Shown here one piece after another: positions 18,128 to 27,071 of a stretch of DNA of 64,000 nt. The stretch is from assembly GCA_018399075.1 (NCBI GenBank), contig CP073763.1, forward strand, positions 806,001 to 870,000, read 5' to 3'. The translations under genes were made by a program, and so were the position numbers. Numbering within the stretch: position 1 is the stretch's first letter; each line of letters begins with the position of its first letter. Below the pieces are notes generated by a model. The model did no database searches. It was not told the DNA's origin and saw only the letters and a list, made by a program, of their open reading frames with translations. The DNA is from Simkaniaceae bacterium (GTDB lineage: Bacteria; Chlamydiota; Chlamydiia; Chlamydiales; Simkaniaceae).

Positions 18128-18488
18128 TATGACGACGGGACTCCTCTTCATCATGAATTTTCTTTAAAAGAGAATCGATCTTCATTTGCTTATCAACAGA
18201 GGTATCTAGGCGGAAAGTGAGAGTGGGGAAGTGGCGCATGACCACTTTCTTAGAGGCAAGAATCCCAATAAAGCCTGCAGCAGATTCTAGAGCGTCTACA
18301 GTTTGTTTTCGCTCAACCTCTGTTCCAATGACACTAATATAGACTTTAGCATGATGGAGATCATTTGAAATATCAACGGAGGTAACGGTTGTGAATTCAG
18401 CAACTTTAGGGTTTCGGACATCTGCCCTAATCACTTCGCTGAGAACCTCTTTTAAAAGGGAATTAAGACGTGCCGTTCTTTTCGTCAT
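18120..18488 (-). CDS. rbfA: ribosome-binding factor A
   Basis: A 122-residue RbfA with the single KH-like fold pattern: [40 protein letters not shown] and the C-terminal [20 protein letters not shown]. RbfA assists maturation of the 16S rRNA 5' end and central pseudoknot in the 30S subunit. It overlaps infB by four bases, matching the infB-rbfA-truB order of many bacteria. Size is normal. Confidence 0.93.
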   Translation of the reverse strand: MTKRTARLNSLLKEVLSEVIRADVRNPKVAEFTTVTSVDISNDLHHAKVYISVIGTEVERKQTVDALESAAGFIGILASKKVVMRHFPTLTFRLDTSVDKQMKIDSLLKKIHDEEESRRHNE

Positions 18489-20845
18489 AGGTCCTGAGAA
18501 ATATAGGTGATTTCGAAACCTTTGATGAGGTCTCCTTCCTGATAGTCAGTAAACTTATTTAGGAGAATTCCACATTCAAGTCCTTTATTGACCTCTTTGA
18601 CATCTTCCTTAACTCGTTTAAGAGAAGAAATTTCACCTTCATGGATGATTTCACCATCTCTAACGACTTTTGCATAGTAGTCTCGTTTGATAGATCCATC
18701 AGTCATCATACAACCAGCAATAGAGCCAAGATGAGAAGACTTAAAGACCTGCTTAACTTCAGCTGTCCCTTTTTCAGTTTCATGTCGGACCTTATCAAGA
18801 GAGTCGAGCATAAGCCCTTTAACGTCATCAATGATTTGATAAATAATATCCCGTTTTTTGATGATCACTTTGTTCCGTTTAATCAAATCTTCCGCATGGC
18901 TCTCGACTTGTGTATGAAACCCGATGATTACAGCATTCGAAGCGGCAGCAAGTTCAACATCAGATTCAGAGATTTCGCCAACACCTTCACTAATGAAGTT
19001 GAGCTCTACTTTTTTCGATTTAATACCGAGAAGAGAATTTTTAATCGCTTCAACAGATCCCTGAACATCTGCTCGGAGAATAAGAGGGACGACTTTCTTT
19101 TCTTCAAGTTCTTGATGGCGAGTCATATAACTTTCAAGTTCACCGCGACCTCTTTGAAGTTTCTTATGCTTTTCTCCAGACGCTCGCTCTTCAGCAAGTT
19201 TGCGCGCTTCTTTCTCATTTTCAACAACGATAAACTCAGAACCTGCTGCCGGAACACCTGAAAGACCTGTGATTTTTACAGGGGTAGCTGGTCCTGCAAG
19301 GGGTATTCCCTTGCCATGTTCATCATGCATTGTCTTAACCCGTGCATAGAGGTCTTCAAAGACGAGAGCATCTCCAAGTTTTAACGTACCATTTTGTACA
19401 AGAACAGTTGCAACCGGCCCAAAGCCTTTGTGCATTTGAGATTCAATCACTGACCCTCTTGCTCGGGTATCAGGGTTTGCTTTTAGTTCTAAAATTTCTG
19501 ATTGGAGGGCAAGCATTTCTAGGAGGGTTGATACCCCTTCACCTGATTCTGCTGAACAGTTAACAGTAATGACAGTTCCACCCCAAGCTTCAGGGAGAAG
19601 TTCCTTATCAGCAAGTTGTCTATAAACATTATCAACATTAAAGCCTTGCTTATCACATTTGTTGATAGCAACAACCATGGGAACTTTTGCAACTTTAGCG
19701 AGGTTAATAGCTTCTTCTGTCTGAGGCATCAGTCCCTCATCACCTGCAATAACAAGAACAATAACATCTGTTACAGCAGTTCCCCGCTGCCTCATTAATG
19801 TAAAAGCTTCATGGCCTGGAGTATCAAGGATTGTAATATCTCCCTGCTCACGTTGACACTTAAAAGCACCAATATGTTGAGTAATGGCCCCAGCCTCTCC
19901 ACTAGCAATATTACTTTTTCGAATGGCATCGATTAAGCTTGTTTTACCATGGTCTACGTGGCCCATAAAGGCAACAATAGGTGCACGCCCTTTTAAGTGT
20001 TCGGGATCTGTTTTTTCAATTTCTTCCTGTATTGTCTCATCAGTAATTCTGAGTCGTTCTTCTGCAGATGTGTCGATAGTGATTTCACAACCAAACTCAT
20101 GTCCAAGGAGTTGAATGGTCGTTTCATCTTCTAGGTAATCGTTAATAGTGATCGCAATCCCTTGCATAAAAAGCTTAGAAATAAGCTCTGACGCTTTTAG
20201 TTTCATCCCTTGCGCTAGGTCTTTTACAGAAATAGGAAGGCGGACCGCTAGTTCTTTTGGGCGAATAATATCTGATTCATCACGCTTGGGGCGGTAGCGA
20301 CGTGGACGACGACGCCAAATCCGTTCTTCACCAACGCGAAGCCCTTTTCGGTCGCGGGCATCAAAGCGGGAGTCTTGTCTTTTTTGAGTCCCTCTAGAAT
20401 TTCTTCCAAAGTTTGCTTTAAACCCTTTTTCTTCTTGTTTTGGAGGCTCTGGACGTTCTTTTTCACGCTTTTTAAGGGCGCCTACAGATTTCTGTTCAGC
20501 ATTCTCTTTTTTTTCTTTCTTTGGTTCAATCGTTTTAGACTTAGGGACGGGAGCTTTATCAGTTTTTATCGAAGGAGTTTTAGTTGGAGGCGCTTCTTTT
20601 TTAGCTTTTTCCTCTTCTTTTTGAACAGGGGGGTTGACATTGCCTTTTGTTGACTCTGCTGCCTTTTCTTTTGGAGCCGCTTTTTCCGTTGTGCTAGCCG
20701 CTTTTTTAGTCTCTACTTTTGCCTTAGCTGGAGCCTTGTTTTTCGAGGCTTCTTTTTCCTCCTTCTCTTCTTTCTTTGCCTTATTTAGCTTGATTGCTTC
20801 AGCAAGTTGGGCATTTTTAACTTTAAGTTTTAAGCTTTTAGCCAA
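18485..20845 (-). CDS. infB: translation initiation factor IF-2
   Basis: A 786-residue IF-2. The first ~175 residues are a low-complexity Lys/Glu/Ala linker of the usual chlamydial kind, followed by the IF2 N-domain ([20 protein letters not shown]) and the GTPase core with G1 GHVDHGKTS near residue 295, G2 [10 protein letters not shown]3 DTPGHEAF and G4 NKCD. Domains II-IV end the protein ([19 protein letters not shown]). IF-2 places initiator tRNA in the 30S P site and drives subunit joining. It starts four bases after nusA and is co-transcribed with it. Confidence 0.97.
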   Translation of the reverse strand: MAKSLKLKVKNAQLAEAIKLNKAKKEEKEEKEASKNKAPAKAKVETKKAASTTEKAAPKEKAAESTKGNVNPPVQKEEEKAKKEAPPTKTPSIKTDKAPVPKSKTIEPKKEKKENAEQKSVGALKKREKERPEPPKQEEKGFKANFGRNSRGTQKRQDSRFDARDRKGLRVGEERIWRRRPRRYRPKRDESDIIRPKELAVRLPISVKDLAQGMKLKASELISKLFMQGIAITINDYLEDETTIQLLGHEFGCEITIDTSAEERLRITDETIQEEIEKTDPEHLKGRAPIVAFMGHVDHGKTSLIDAIRKSNIASGEAGAITQHIGAFKCQREQGDITILDTPGHEAFTLMRQRGTAVTDVIVLVIAGDEGLMPQTEEAINLAKVAKVPMVVAINKCDKQGFNVDNVYRQLADKELLPEAWGGTVITVNCSAESGEGVSTLLEMLALQSEILELKANPDTRARGSVIESQMHKGFGPVATVLVQNGTLKLGDALVFEDLYARVKTMHDEHGKGIPLAGPATPVKITGLSGVPAAGSEFIVVENEKEARKLAEERASGEKHKKLQRGRGELESYMTRHQELEEKKVVPLILRADVQGSVEAIKNSLLGIKSKKVELNFISEGVGEISESDVELAAASNAVIIGFHTQVESHAEDLIKRNKVIIKKRDIIYQIIDDVKGLMLDSLDKVRHETEKGTAEVKQVFKSSHLGSIAGCMMTDGSIKRDYYAKVVRDGEIIHEGEISSLKRVKEDVKEVNKGLECGILLNKFTDYQEGDLIKGFEITYISQDL

Positions 20846-20849
20846 GGTT

Positions 20850-22124
20850 TTATGTCCTTATTTTTCGCAGTTTCTCCATTAGATCATCTGCCATTTCAAC
20901 GCTAATTCCTGTTTCTTTCGAAAGTTCTTTCGAAGTTTTATTGAGGATTTTGCGTGGAGTATCGAACCCTGCTTCTTTTAAGGAATCGATAATAAATTGA
21001 TTCATTCCATCGATAGAGTCTATTTCGACATCGAGCTCTGGACTCTCTTCATGTTGAATCTGCTGTCTCTCAAACGAGAGTTCTGATTGATAGTCGGTCA
21101 TTTTTCTTACATCAAGCTCAGCTCCGACAAGCTCAGCATTTAAGCGAGCATTCATTCCTCGCTTACCAATAACAATTGGGTAATCCTCATCTTCCACAAT
21201 AAGATGGATCGTATTGCTTTCTTTATCAAAAGTGAGTTTTTTTGGCTCAATGGGATGAAGAAGGCTATAGAGAAGTTGAACTTGGTCTTCAGTATAGATT
21301 ACAATATCGATTTTTTCATTGTTAAGTTCACGGATGATGTTTTTCACTCTAGTTCCCCGAACACCGACACATGCACCCAATGGATCAACTTTGGGATCAT
21401 TTGAGTAGACTGCAAGCTTTGTTCGGTATCCTGCATCACGGACAATCTTCTTAATGCCAATCGTATCATCGCTGAGTTCTGGAACTTCTTGATTGAAGAG
21501 CTCAACAACCATCTCAGGATGGCTACGACTTAAAACAACCTCTGCACCACCATTTTCAGTGTCTCGCACTTCCCACAATAGGGCTTGAATTCGATCACCG
21601 ACATGGTACTTTTCTGTTTTAGGATAGAAGCGTTCTGGAAGAATCGCTTCTACTTTTCCTAGATCAACAATAAGGGTTGCCCCTCTAATAACACGCTTAA
21701 CAGTACCAGAGATAATTTCATGGAGGCGGTGCCTATACTCTTCATAGATCACATCGCGCTCAGCACTTCTGAGCTTTTGAGAGATTACTTGACGAGCAGT
21801 TTGAGCGGCAATTCTCCCTAAATCAATTGGTGGGATAGGGACCTGAACAAAGTCTCCCATTTCACAATTAGGATCAAGTTCTCTCGCTTCATCAAGAGTG
21901 ATTTCCTCTTCTGGATATTCAATATTCTCTACGATCTCTTTTTCGGCAGTTACATCAATGGTTCCAGCCTTAGGATCTACTGTTACAGAGACAATTCCTA
22001 CGCCTTTTAAACTTTTTCGCGCAGCAACCTGTAGGGATTCTTCGATAGCGCTAATAATCGTTTCACGTTTAATCCCTTTTTCTCTTTCAAGATATTCAAA
22101 TATTGCGATTAGATCTTTATTCAT
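20850..22124 (-). CDS. nusA: transcription elongation/termination factor NusA
   Basis: A 424-residue NusA: N-terminal RNA polymerase-binding domain ([20 protein letters not shown]), S1 domain ([20 protein letters not shown]), two KH domains ([38 protein letters not shown]) and a short C-terminal helix-hairpin region ([20 protein letters not shown]). It modulates pausing, termination and antitermination. It lies between rpsA and infB, the same order as in Chlamydia (CT096-CT098). A hairpin in the 43-base gap after rpsA may partly uncouple its expression. Confidence 0.96.
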   Translation of the reverse strand: MNKDLIAIFEYLEREKGIKRETIISAIEESLQVAARKSLKGVGIVSVTVDPKAGTIDVTAEKEIVENIEYPEEEITLDEARELDPNCEMGDFVQVPIPPIDLGRIAAQTARQVISQKLRSAERDVIYEEYRHRLHEIISGTVKRVIRGATLIVDLGKVEAILPERFYPKTEKYHVGDRIQALLWEVRDTENGGAEVVLSRSHPEMVVELFNQEVPELSDDTIGIKKIVRDAGYRTKLAVYSNDPKVDPLGACVGVRGTRVKNIIRELNNEKIDIVIYTEDQVQLLYSLLHPIEPKKLTFDKESNTIHLIVEDEDYPIVIGKRGMNARLNAELVGAELDVRKMTDYQSELSFERQQIQHEESPELDVEIDSIDGMNQFIIDSLKEAGFDTPRKILNKTSKELSKETGISVEMADDLMEKLRKIRT

Positions 22125-22147
22125 TGCCTTTCACATCGTTAATGTTA

Positions 22148-22169
22148 AAGGAGGGGTAGAACCCTCCTT
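22148..22169 (-). terminator. hairpin between rpsA and nusA
   Basis: AAGGAGGG pairs with CCCTCCTT over a 6-base loop, starting inside the rpsA stop region on the minus strand. Only UUU follows, so it is better viewed as an attenuator or partial terminator that would lower nusA-infB expression relative to rpsA. Confidence 0.5.
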
Positions 22170-23892
22170 ATTCTTTATCTTCTTCTTCTTCGTCTTCCTG
22201 CTTTTGGGAAACGACGATATCATCTCGGTTCTCTTGGTTTTTCTCTACTAGATAGTCCTTAATAGAGAGAGAGATTTTTTTATGTTCTGGGTCGAGCTTA
22301 ATCACTTTAGCAGTAACCTCATCGCCTACAGCAACAATTTCTTCAACCTTTCCGAATGCTTGGTCAGATAGTTCTGTCACGTGGACAAGGCCTTCAATTC
22401 CGTTTTCTAGCTCGATAAAAGCGCCAAAAGCAGTAATTTTTGTTACTGTTCCTTTGATAACAGTTCCAACTGGAAGCGTTTTTTCAATGGATTCCCAAGG
22501 GTTGTTTCCAAGTTGCTTAACTCCGAGGGTGATTTTTTTACTTTCTTGGTCGACTGAAAGAATAATGGCTTCAACTGAATCACCTTTCTTGAGAACTTCA
22601 GAGGGGTGAGAAACCTTTTTAATCCAACTTAAATCAGAGATATGAATAAGACCATCAATCCCAGGTTCTAGTTCAACAAAAGCGCCATAGTTAGTTAAGT
22701 TGCGGATTTCTGCTTTAACAGTGCTTCCAACAGGATATTTCCCATCAACATCTTCCCATGGATTTTTCTCTGTTTGCTTAATTCCAAGGGAGATTTTCCC
22801 TTCATCTTTTTGAACAGATAGGACAATAGCTTCTAGTTCATCGCCTTTGTTGACAATTTCACTAGGATCGGTCACATTTTTGACCCATGACATTTCAGAG
22901 ACGTGTATGAGCCCTTCAATTCCTGGCTCGATCTCGATGAAGGCTCCGTAAGGGACTAGATTAACGATCTTACCGCTAACTTTGGTTCCTGGAGGGTAGC
23001 GATCTTCAATTTCTTCCCAAGGATTGTTCTCTTTTTGCTTAAGACCAAGAGCGACACGTCCTTTCTCCTTATCGATGTGAAGGATCATCACCTCAAGTTC
23101 ATCATTGAGTTGAACCATTTCGGAAGGGTGCTTGATTCGTTTCCATGTCATATCAGTGATATGAAGGAGACCATCAATTCCATCAAGGTCTAGGAAGACC
23201 CCGAAATCGGTAATATTTTTAACGAGGCCTTTTCTCACTTCTCCCTCTTGAATGCTTTCAAGGAGCTCTGCTTTTTTAGAGCTTCTTTCTTCTTCAAGAA
23301 GTTCTCTGCGAGAAACAACGATATTTTTTCTTTCAATGTTAATTTTGAGAATTTTAAAGTCATAGGATTTATCGACATACTCATCAAGGTTTTTGATTCG
23401 CTTATTATCGATTTGAGATCCAGGAAGGAAGGCTTCCATCCCGATATCAACCATTAAGCCACCTTTAACTTTTCGGATGACTTTTCCTTCGACGATTGAT
23501 CCTTCTTCGCAATGTTCGAGAATGTGTTCCCATTGTCTTTGGCGACGTGCTTTTTCTCTAGAAAGGACAATTTGTCCATCTTCGCCTTCTGTACGATCAA
23601 GATAGACTTCAACCTTATTACCTAATTGGAGTTCATTGAGGTCATTGAATTCATTAACAGGGATAAGCCCTTCAGATTTAAGCCCTACGTCAACAACAAC
23701 AAAATCAGGGGTGAGTTCAACAATCGTTCCCTTTAAGATTTGTCCTATTTCCATCGAGGAGATGGTGCCATCTTCTCCGGTATCTTCTTTATTGTTTAAT
23801 AGCTTCTGGAATAGCTTTGCATCTTCATCTTGGAAATCGACATCGTCGATGATCTTACTTTCGTTCCAATCGTACTCGAGTTCTTTAGACAT
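22168..23892 (-). CDS. rpsA: 30S ribosomal protein S1
   Basis: A 574-residue S1 with six successive S1 (OB) repeats of ~70 residues starting near residue 49; the best are [60 protein letters not shown] and [21 protein letters not shown]1 binds mRNA on the 30S platform. The first two repeats are the divergent ribosome-binding type, as usual, and the tail is very acidic (EDEEEEDKE). It is the first gene of the minus-strand operon running to ychF. I could not identify a convincing promoter in 23893-24000. Confidence 0.97.
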   Translation of the reverse strand: MSKELEYDWNESKIIDDVDFQDEDAKLFQKLLNNKEDTGEDGTISSMEIGQILKGTIVELTPDFVVVDVGLKSEGLIPVNEFNDLNELQLGNKVEVYLDRTEGEDGQIVLSREKARRQRQWEHILEHCEEGSIVEGKVIRKVKGGLMVDIGMEAFLPGSQIDNKRIKNLDEYVDKSYDFKILKINIERKNIVVSRRELLEEERSSKKAELLESIQEGEVRKGLVKNITDFGVFLDLDGIDGLLHITDMTWKRIKHPSEMVQLNDELEVMILHIDKEKGRVALGLKQKENNPWEEIEDRYPPGTKVSGKIVNLVPYGAFIEIEPGIEGLIHVSEMSWVKNVTDPSEIVNKGDELEAIVLSVQKDEGKISLGIKQTEKNPWEDVDGKYPVGSTVKAEIRNLTNYGAFVELEPGIDGLIHISDLSWIKKVSHPSEVLKKGDSVEAIILSVDQESKKITLGVKQLGNNPWESIEKTLPVGTVIKGTVTKITAFGAFIELENGIEGLVHVTELSDQAFGKVEEIVAVGDEVTAKVIKLDPEHKKISLSIKDYLVEKNQENRDDIVVSQKQEDEEEEDKE

Positions 23893-24023
23893 TTGTAGGG
23901 TTTCTCCGTGGGTTAATAATGTTTTTCACCTCTTGCCAAAACATTTCATAGCAGTAGGGACCTGTTTAAGGAGACAGCTTAACAAATAATTCATAATAAA
24001 AGCAACCTCTATAACATTGAATC

Positions 24024-24144
24024 TGTGAACCTATCTAGAATTAAAGCGCCTCAAAAACTCAAAAAAACAAGTAAAGACTTTAATTCAAGATAGGTTCACA
24101 AACTTGATTATCTAACTGTTCAATTTTATTTAGTTAGGCTCACA
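24024..24144. repeat. inverted repeat cluster: three copies of a ~23-bp motif
   Basis: Copy 1 (24024-24046, plus) and copy 2 (24078-24100, minus) are a 23-bp inverted repeat, TGTGAACCTATCTAGAATTA.. against TGTGAACCTATCTTGAATTA.., differing at one position. A third, degenerate copy in the orientation of copy 2 is at 24122-24144 (TGTGAGCCTAACTAAATAAA..). Such multiple terminal-type repeats are typical of a transposon or MITE end, or of a multi-site operator; no transposase is present. Confidence 0.7.
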
Positions 24145-24227
24145 TATATACTTATACCTATTTCAAAATTTGTTCTTATTGCCATCGTTCTTATTGCCTG
24201 GATAGGATCCTGTTTCGATAGAGTTAG

Positions 24228-24362
24228 AGGATCTCATCACACAAGGATTTTCAGCGAGAAGTTAAAGAAGTTCAAAGAAAAGAGGTCTGGAGCCTCTTGA
24301 AGGAGGAAGAGCGATCAAATAAAAGGGTCGGTCCTATTATTATGGAGCCCTCTAAACAATAA
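24228..24362 (+). other. short open frame without start, possible gene remnant
   Basis: A stop-free frame of 44 codons ends at a TAA at 24360-24362 and reads, in part, DFQREVKEVQRKEVWSLLKE and RVGPIIMEPSKQ, with a coding-like composition. There is no initiation codon or ribosome site. It may be the 3' end of a decayed gene or chance. Confidence 0.2.
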
Positions 24363-24407
24363 GAGCTTAGCGCGGGTAAAACTGATGATTAAAGACGAAT
24401 TAATAAT

Positions 24408-24465
24408 ATAACCAATTGATATTAAGCAGCATGTGTTGTTATGCTGTTTGTTTAATATTGGTTAT
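24408..24465 (+). repeat. long imperfect hairpin upstream of the first PP2C-like gene
   Basis: ATAACCA...ATATTAA...CAGCAT on the left pairs with ATGCTG...TTAATAT...TGGTTAT on the right (7+7+6 bp with internal loops). It lies just upstream of the promoter at 24472 and is absent at the equivalent place of the second copy. It could be an operator, a terminator of unseen upstream transcription, or an insertion scar. Confidence 0.45.
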
Positions 24466-24471
24466 AAAAAG

Positions 24472-24500
24472 TTTAAACTAATTTGGTTTTGTGTTATAAT
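24472..24500 (+). promoter_or_regulatory. promoter of PP2C-like copy 1
   Basis: TTTAAA, 17 bases, TATAAT. The same TTTAAA-17-TATAAT arrangement is kept in front of the second copy (25781-25809), although the spacers differ in sequence, which supports it as the working promoter. Confidence 0.55.
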
Positions 24501-24532
24501 TTTTAGAATAATTATAAAGAAGGGAGGATATT

Positions 24533-25597
24533 ATGGAAGCAGTAGCTAGCCATGATGGAGTTAATTCACAAATTCCTGTAGGTCAGGAAGATAAGCCATT
24601 CAAAAATATTTCAGCAGAAGTTAGTGCCTCTAGGAGTCCTGTTAGAATGGGAAGAAGCTCCTATTTCACTGAGACATGGAACGAAGCCATTGATATGTTT
24701 AACGTTGCAAACAGAACAGGGAATGTGGGACAGGGCGCTCTTGCAGTGCTTAGGATTATGTTCCTAGGATTAGCGACAGGTACACTCGTCCTACCTGGGA
24801 TTAGTGTGGTCAAAGCTCTCAATGCTAAGACAGCTCACGCAAGCTCGGCAATAGGAATGACCTATCATAAGACGATAAGAGGCGAAGAATGGGAAAGTCA
24901 ATTAGAGCAGGGAAAAGGTATTATTGATAGAGCTTATGCACAAAGCTCTTCTAGACTTTCTTACGGATTTGTCATGGACCATACTGGGCATGCCAAGCCT
25001 GATGGTTATGAGGGAACAACTAAGTACTCCGATATGGATGAAGTCCAACAAAAGATACGCGCCGAACTTGAGGGTAATTTAGGGAACAAAGATTTCTCCT
25101 CTATAGAATCACTTGGAGCGGCTTTAAACCAAGCGCTGAAGAATATTGCTGATCGCGATTTAGGACCTATGGAGTGCTCTGGATCATTCCATATGGCTAT
25201 TGTTACTAAGGTGAATGGCAAAAGAGTTGTCATTACTGTTGATGCAGGAGACTCAACTCTTTGGCTCGTAAAAAAAGATGGAAGAGTGCAAAAAGTTACA
25301 GAACAAGGGGATCATCATAAGGTTTTAGGTAATTTATTTTCACTTCGTGTCTTTGAAGCTGAAAAAGGTGACCGCGTTGTAGGGAGTACTGATTTCCACG
25401 AGTACATTTCGGAACCAGCTTTTAAACAAATTTTATCTCATTCAGGAACTGCAGATGACGTTATTGGTCAGTCCAAGGCTACTCTAAGGCAGATAGAAAG
25501 AGGTGGTAAGGTAGATCATTTAAAAGGAAGTGAGCAGCACAACCCTAAGGCCTGGAGCAAAGCCGATGATATGGGCGTTTTCATGCTTTATGTCTAA
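24533..25597 (+). CDS. membrane-anchored protein with divergent PP2C (PPM)-like domain, copy 1
   Basis: A 354-residue protein of unknown family. A polar N-terminus (1-45) is followed by one hydrophobic stretch (about 69-95) and a C-terminal domain that follows the motif order of PP2C phosphatases: YGFVMDHTGH (Asp149, in place of VFDGHGG), a Ser-rich FHMAIVTKVNGKRVVITVDA, DAGDSTLWLVKKDGR (Asp240, as in GDSR), KGDRVVGSTDFHEYI (Asp287, as in SDG) and the end KADDMGVFML (Asp345/346, as in DDxT). All four metal-site acidic positions are kept, although surrounding Gly residues are not. It has its own promoter, a GGGAGGA ribosome site and a terminator. A secreted or Inc-like signalling phosphatase is inference. 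Confidence 0.68.
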   Translation: MEAVASHDGVNSQIPVGQEDKPFKNISAEVSASRSPVRMGRSSYFTETWNEAIDMFNVANRTGNVGQGALAVLRIMFLGLATGTLVLPGISVVKALNAKTAHASSAIGMTYHKTIRGEEWESQLEQGKGIIDRAYAQSSSRLSYGFVMDHTGHAKPDGYEGTTKYSDMDEVQQKIRAELEGNLGNKDFSSIESLGAALNQALKNIADRDLGPMECSGSFHMAIVTKVNGKRVVITVDAGDSTLWLVKKDGRVQKVTEQGDHHKVLGNLFSLRVFEAEKGDRVVGSTDFHEYISEPAFKQILSHSGTADDVIGQSKATLRQIERGGKVDHLKGSEQHNPKAWSKADDMGVFMLYV

Positions 25598-25677
25598 GGC
25601 ATATTGCAGTAGATCACATGCTTATCACCAGCGCTGGTAAAAGTGACAAGCGCTTTCAAATCACACCTTATCAAAAC

Positions 25678-25706
25678 CCCTCGGCTAAAAACTGAGGGTT
25701 TTTTTT
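25678..25706 (+). terminator. intrinsic terminator after copy 1
   Basis: CCCTCGG, a 7-base loop and CTGAGGG (one G-U pair) are followed by eight T. It is the weaker, slightly decayed twin of the terminator after copy 2. Confidence 0.8.
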
Positions 25707-25780
25707 CGTAGATTTCAAACGCTTAGAATGCCTAGCGTGGTTCTTATAAAACTGTATATAAGCTATTTATATTGTAATTA

Positions 25781-25809
25781 TTTAAAATAATTATGATTTA
25801 TGTTATAAT
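25781..25809 (+). promoter_or_regulatory. promoter of PP2C-like copy 2
   Basis: TTTAAA, 17 bases, TATAAT, equivalent in layout to the promoter of copy 1, followed by an AAGAAGGGAGGA ribosome site and ATG 25840. Confidence 0.55.
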
Positions 25810-25839
25810 ATTTAGATATTATAAAGAAGGGAGGACATT

Positions 25840-26934
25840 ATGGAACAAGCATCAGCTGTCCATGGTCAAGTTAATTCACAAGAATCTGCAGTTCAGTCAG
25901 ATAAACCATTTAAAGACATTTCACAAGATCTCTCAGATCTCACTGCAGAGCAGCTTGTCCCTATTAGAACGGGAAGACGTTCCTATTTCACTGAGACATG
26001 GAATCAAGCCATTGATATGTTTAACGTGGCTAAAAGAACAGGAAATGTGGGACAGGGCGTCCTTGCAGTGCTAAGGATTATGTTTCTAGGGTTAGCGACA
26101 GGCACACTCGCCCTACCTGCGATTAGTGTGGTCAAAGCTCTTAATGCTAAGACAGCTCACGCAAGCTCTAAAATAGATATGACCTACGACAAGACGTTGA
26201 GAAATGAAGGCGAAGCGAATTGGGAAGAAGAGCTGGCCCAGGAAAAAGGTATTATTGATAGAGCTCATGCGCAAAATTCTTTTAGACTCTCTTATGGATT
26301 TGTATTTGATCATACGGGGCATGCTAAACCTGATGGTTATGAGGGAAAAACGAAGTACTCAGATATGAATCAAGCGCAAAAAATTATCACGCGACAGCTC
26401 CAGACTGCTTTTGAAACTCGAGAGTTCCAGTCTATGCATCAACTTCATAATCAGATAAACAGTTCGCTCATTGATATTAATGATCACTTGCAGGAACTTG
26501 GAGTTTCAGGATCATTTCATATGGCTATTATTGCGAATGTGAATGGGAAAAAAGTTGCCATTACAATTGATGCAGGAGATTCAACGATCTGGCTCGTAAA
26601 GAAAGATGGAAGAGCGCAAAAAGTTACGACTGCTACAGACAATCACATCTTTGGTCGTAATAAAGCTTTTACACTTCGTGTTTTTGAAGTTGAAAAAGGG
26701 GACCGCGTTGTAGGGACCACAGATTTTGACGTGTATCTTTCGGAATCGGCTTTTAAAAGAATTTTAGCGGAGTCAGGAACTGCTAATGAGGTGATCAGTC
26801 AGTCCAAAGCTACCCTAAGATTAATAGCAGATCCAAGGGGAGCTAACGTAGAGGAATTGAAGGGACCTGTTGAGCACGATCCTATGAAGGCATCTAAATC
26901 AGACGATATGGGTGTTTTCATGCTTTATGTCTAA
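25840..26934 (+). CDS. membrane-anchored protein with divergent PP2C (PPM)-like domain, copy 2
   Basis: A 364-residue paralogue of the preceding gene. The region from SYFTETWNQAIDMFNVA through the hydrophobic segment (LAVLRIMFLGLATGTLALPA) and the domain end KSDDMGVFMLYV is nearly the same, while the middle (QLQTAFETREFQSMHQLHNQ) has diverged. The candidate metal residues are conserved again (FVFDHTGH, DAGDSTIW, GTTDFDVY, SDDMGVF). Conservation of exactly these positions after duplication argues for a functional site. Single-gene transcript with its own promoter and a perfect terminator; lysC follows directly. Confidence 0.68.
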   Translation: MEQASAVHGQVNSQESAVQSDKPFKDISQDLSDLTAEQLVPIRTGRRSYFTETWNQAIDMFNVAKRTGNVGQGVLAVLRIMFLGLATGTLALPAISVVKALNAKTAHASSKIDMTYDKTLRNEGEANWEEELAQEKGIIDRAHAQNSFRLSYGFVFDHTGHAKPDGYEGKTKYSDMNQAQKIITRQLQTAFETREFQSMHQLHNQINSSLIDINDHLQELGVSGSFHMAIIANVNGKKVAITIDAGDSTIWLVKKDGRAQKVTTATDNHIFGRNKAFTLRVFEVEKGDRVVGTTDFDVYLSESAFKRILAESGTANEVISQSKATLRLIADPRGANVEELKGPVEHDPMKASKSDDMGVFMLYV

Positions 26935-27012
26935 GACGTAATGCAGTAGAGCGTGTGCTTATCACCAGCAGTGGTAAAAATGGCAGGTGCTTTCCAATCA
27001 CATCTTACAAGA

Positions 27013-27041
27013 CCCCTCGGCTATAAGCCGAGGGGTTTTTT
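27013..27041 (+). terminator. strong intrinsic terminator after copy 2
   Basis: A perfect 10-bp stem (CCCCTCGGCT / AGCCGAGGGG), 3-base loop, then TTTTTT. It separates the PP2C-like gene from the lysC operon. Confidence 0.9.
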
Positions 27042-27071
27042 CATAGATTTCAAACGTTTCGAAGCTCTAGT

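Larger units (their letters stand above)
23893..24532. other. 640-base gene-poor gap between rpsA and the PP2C-like pair
   Basis: No convincing gene. The gap holds the inverted/triple repeat cluster at 24024-24144, a 12-base direct repeat GTTCTTATTGCC at 24172-24183 and 24187-24198, a short open frame without start codon at 24228-24362, a long hairpin at 24408-24465 and the promoter of the next gene. It should also contain the divergent rpsA promoter. Confidence 0.6.

Noticed and set aside
18641-19261. 206-codon plus-strand frame inside infB
   Set aside because: Shadow of the conserved infB reading frame; Phe/Ser/Asn-rich composition and no ribosome site.
20248-20650. Open frames on the opposite strand and other frames of the infB linker
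   Set aside because: The Lys/Glu-rich low-complexity coding sequence produces long spurious frames; they show no motif or ribosome site.
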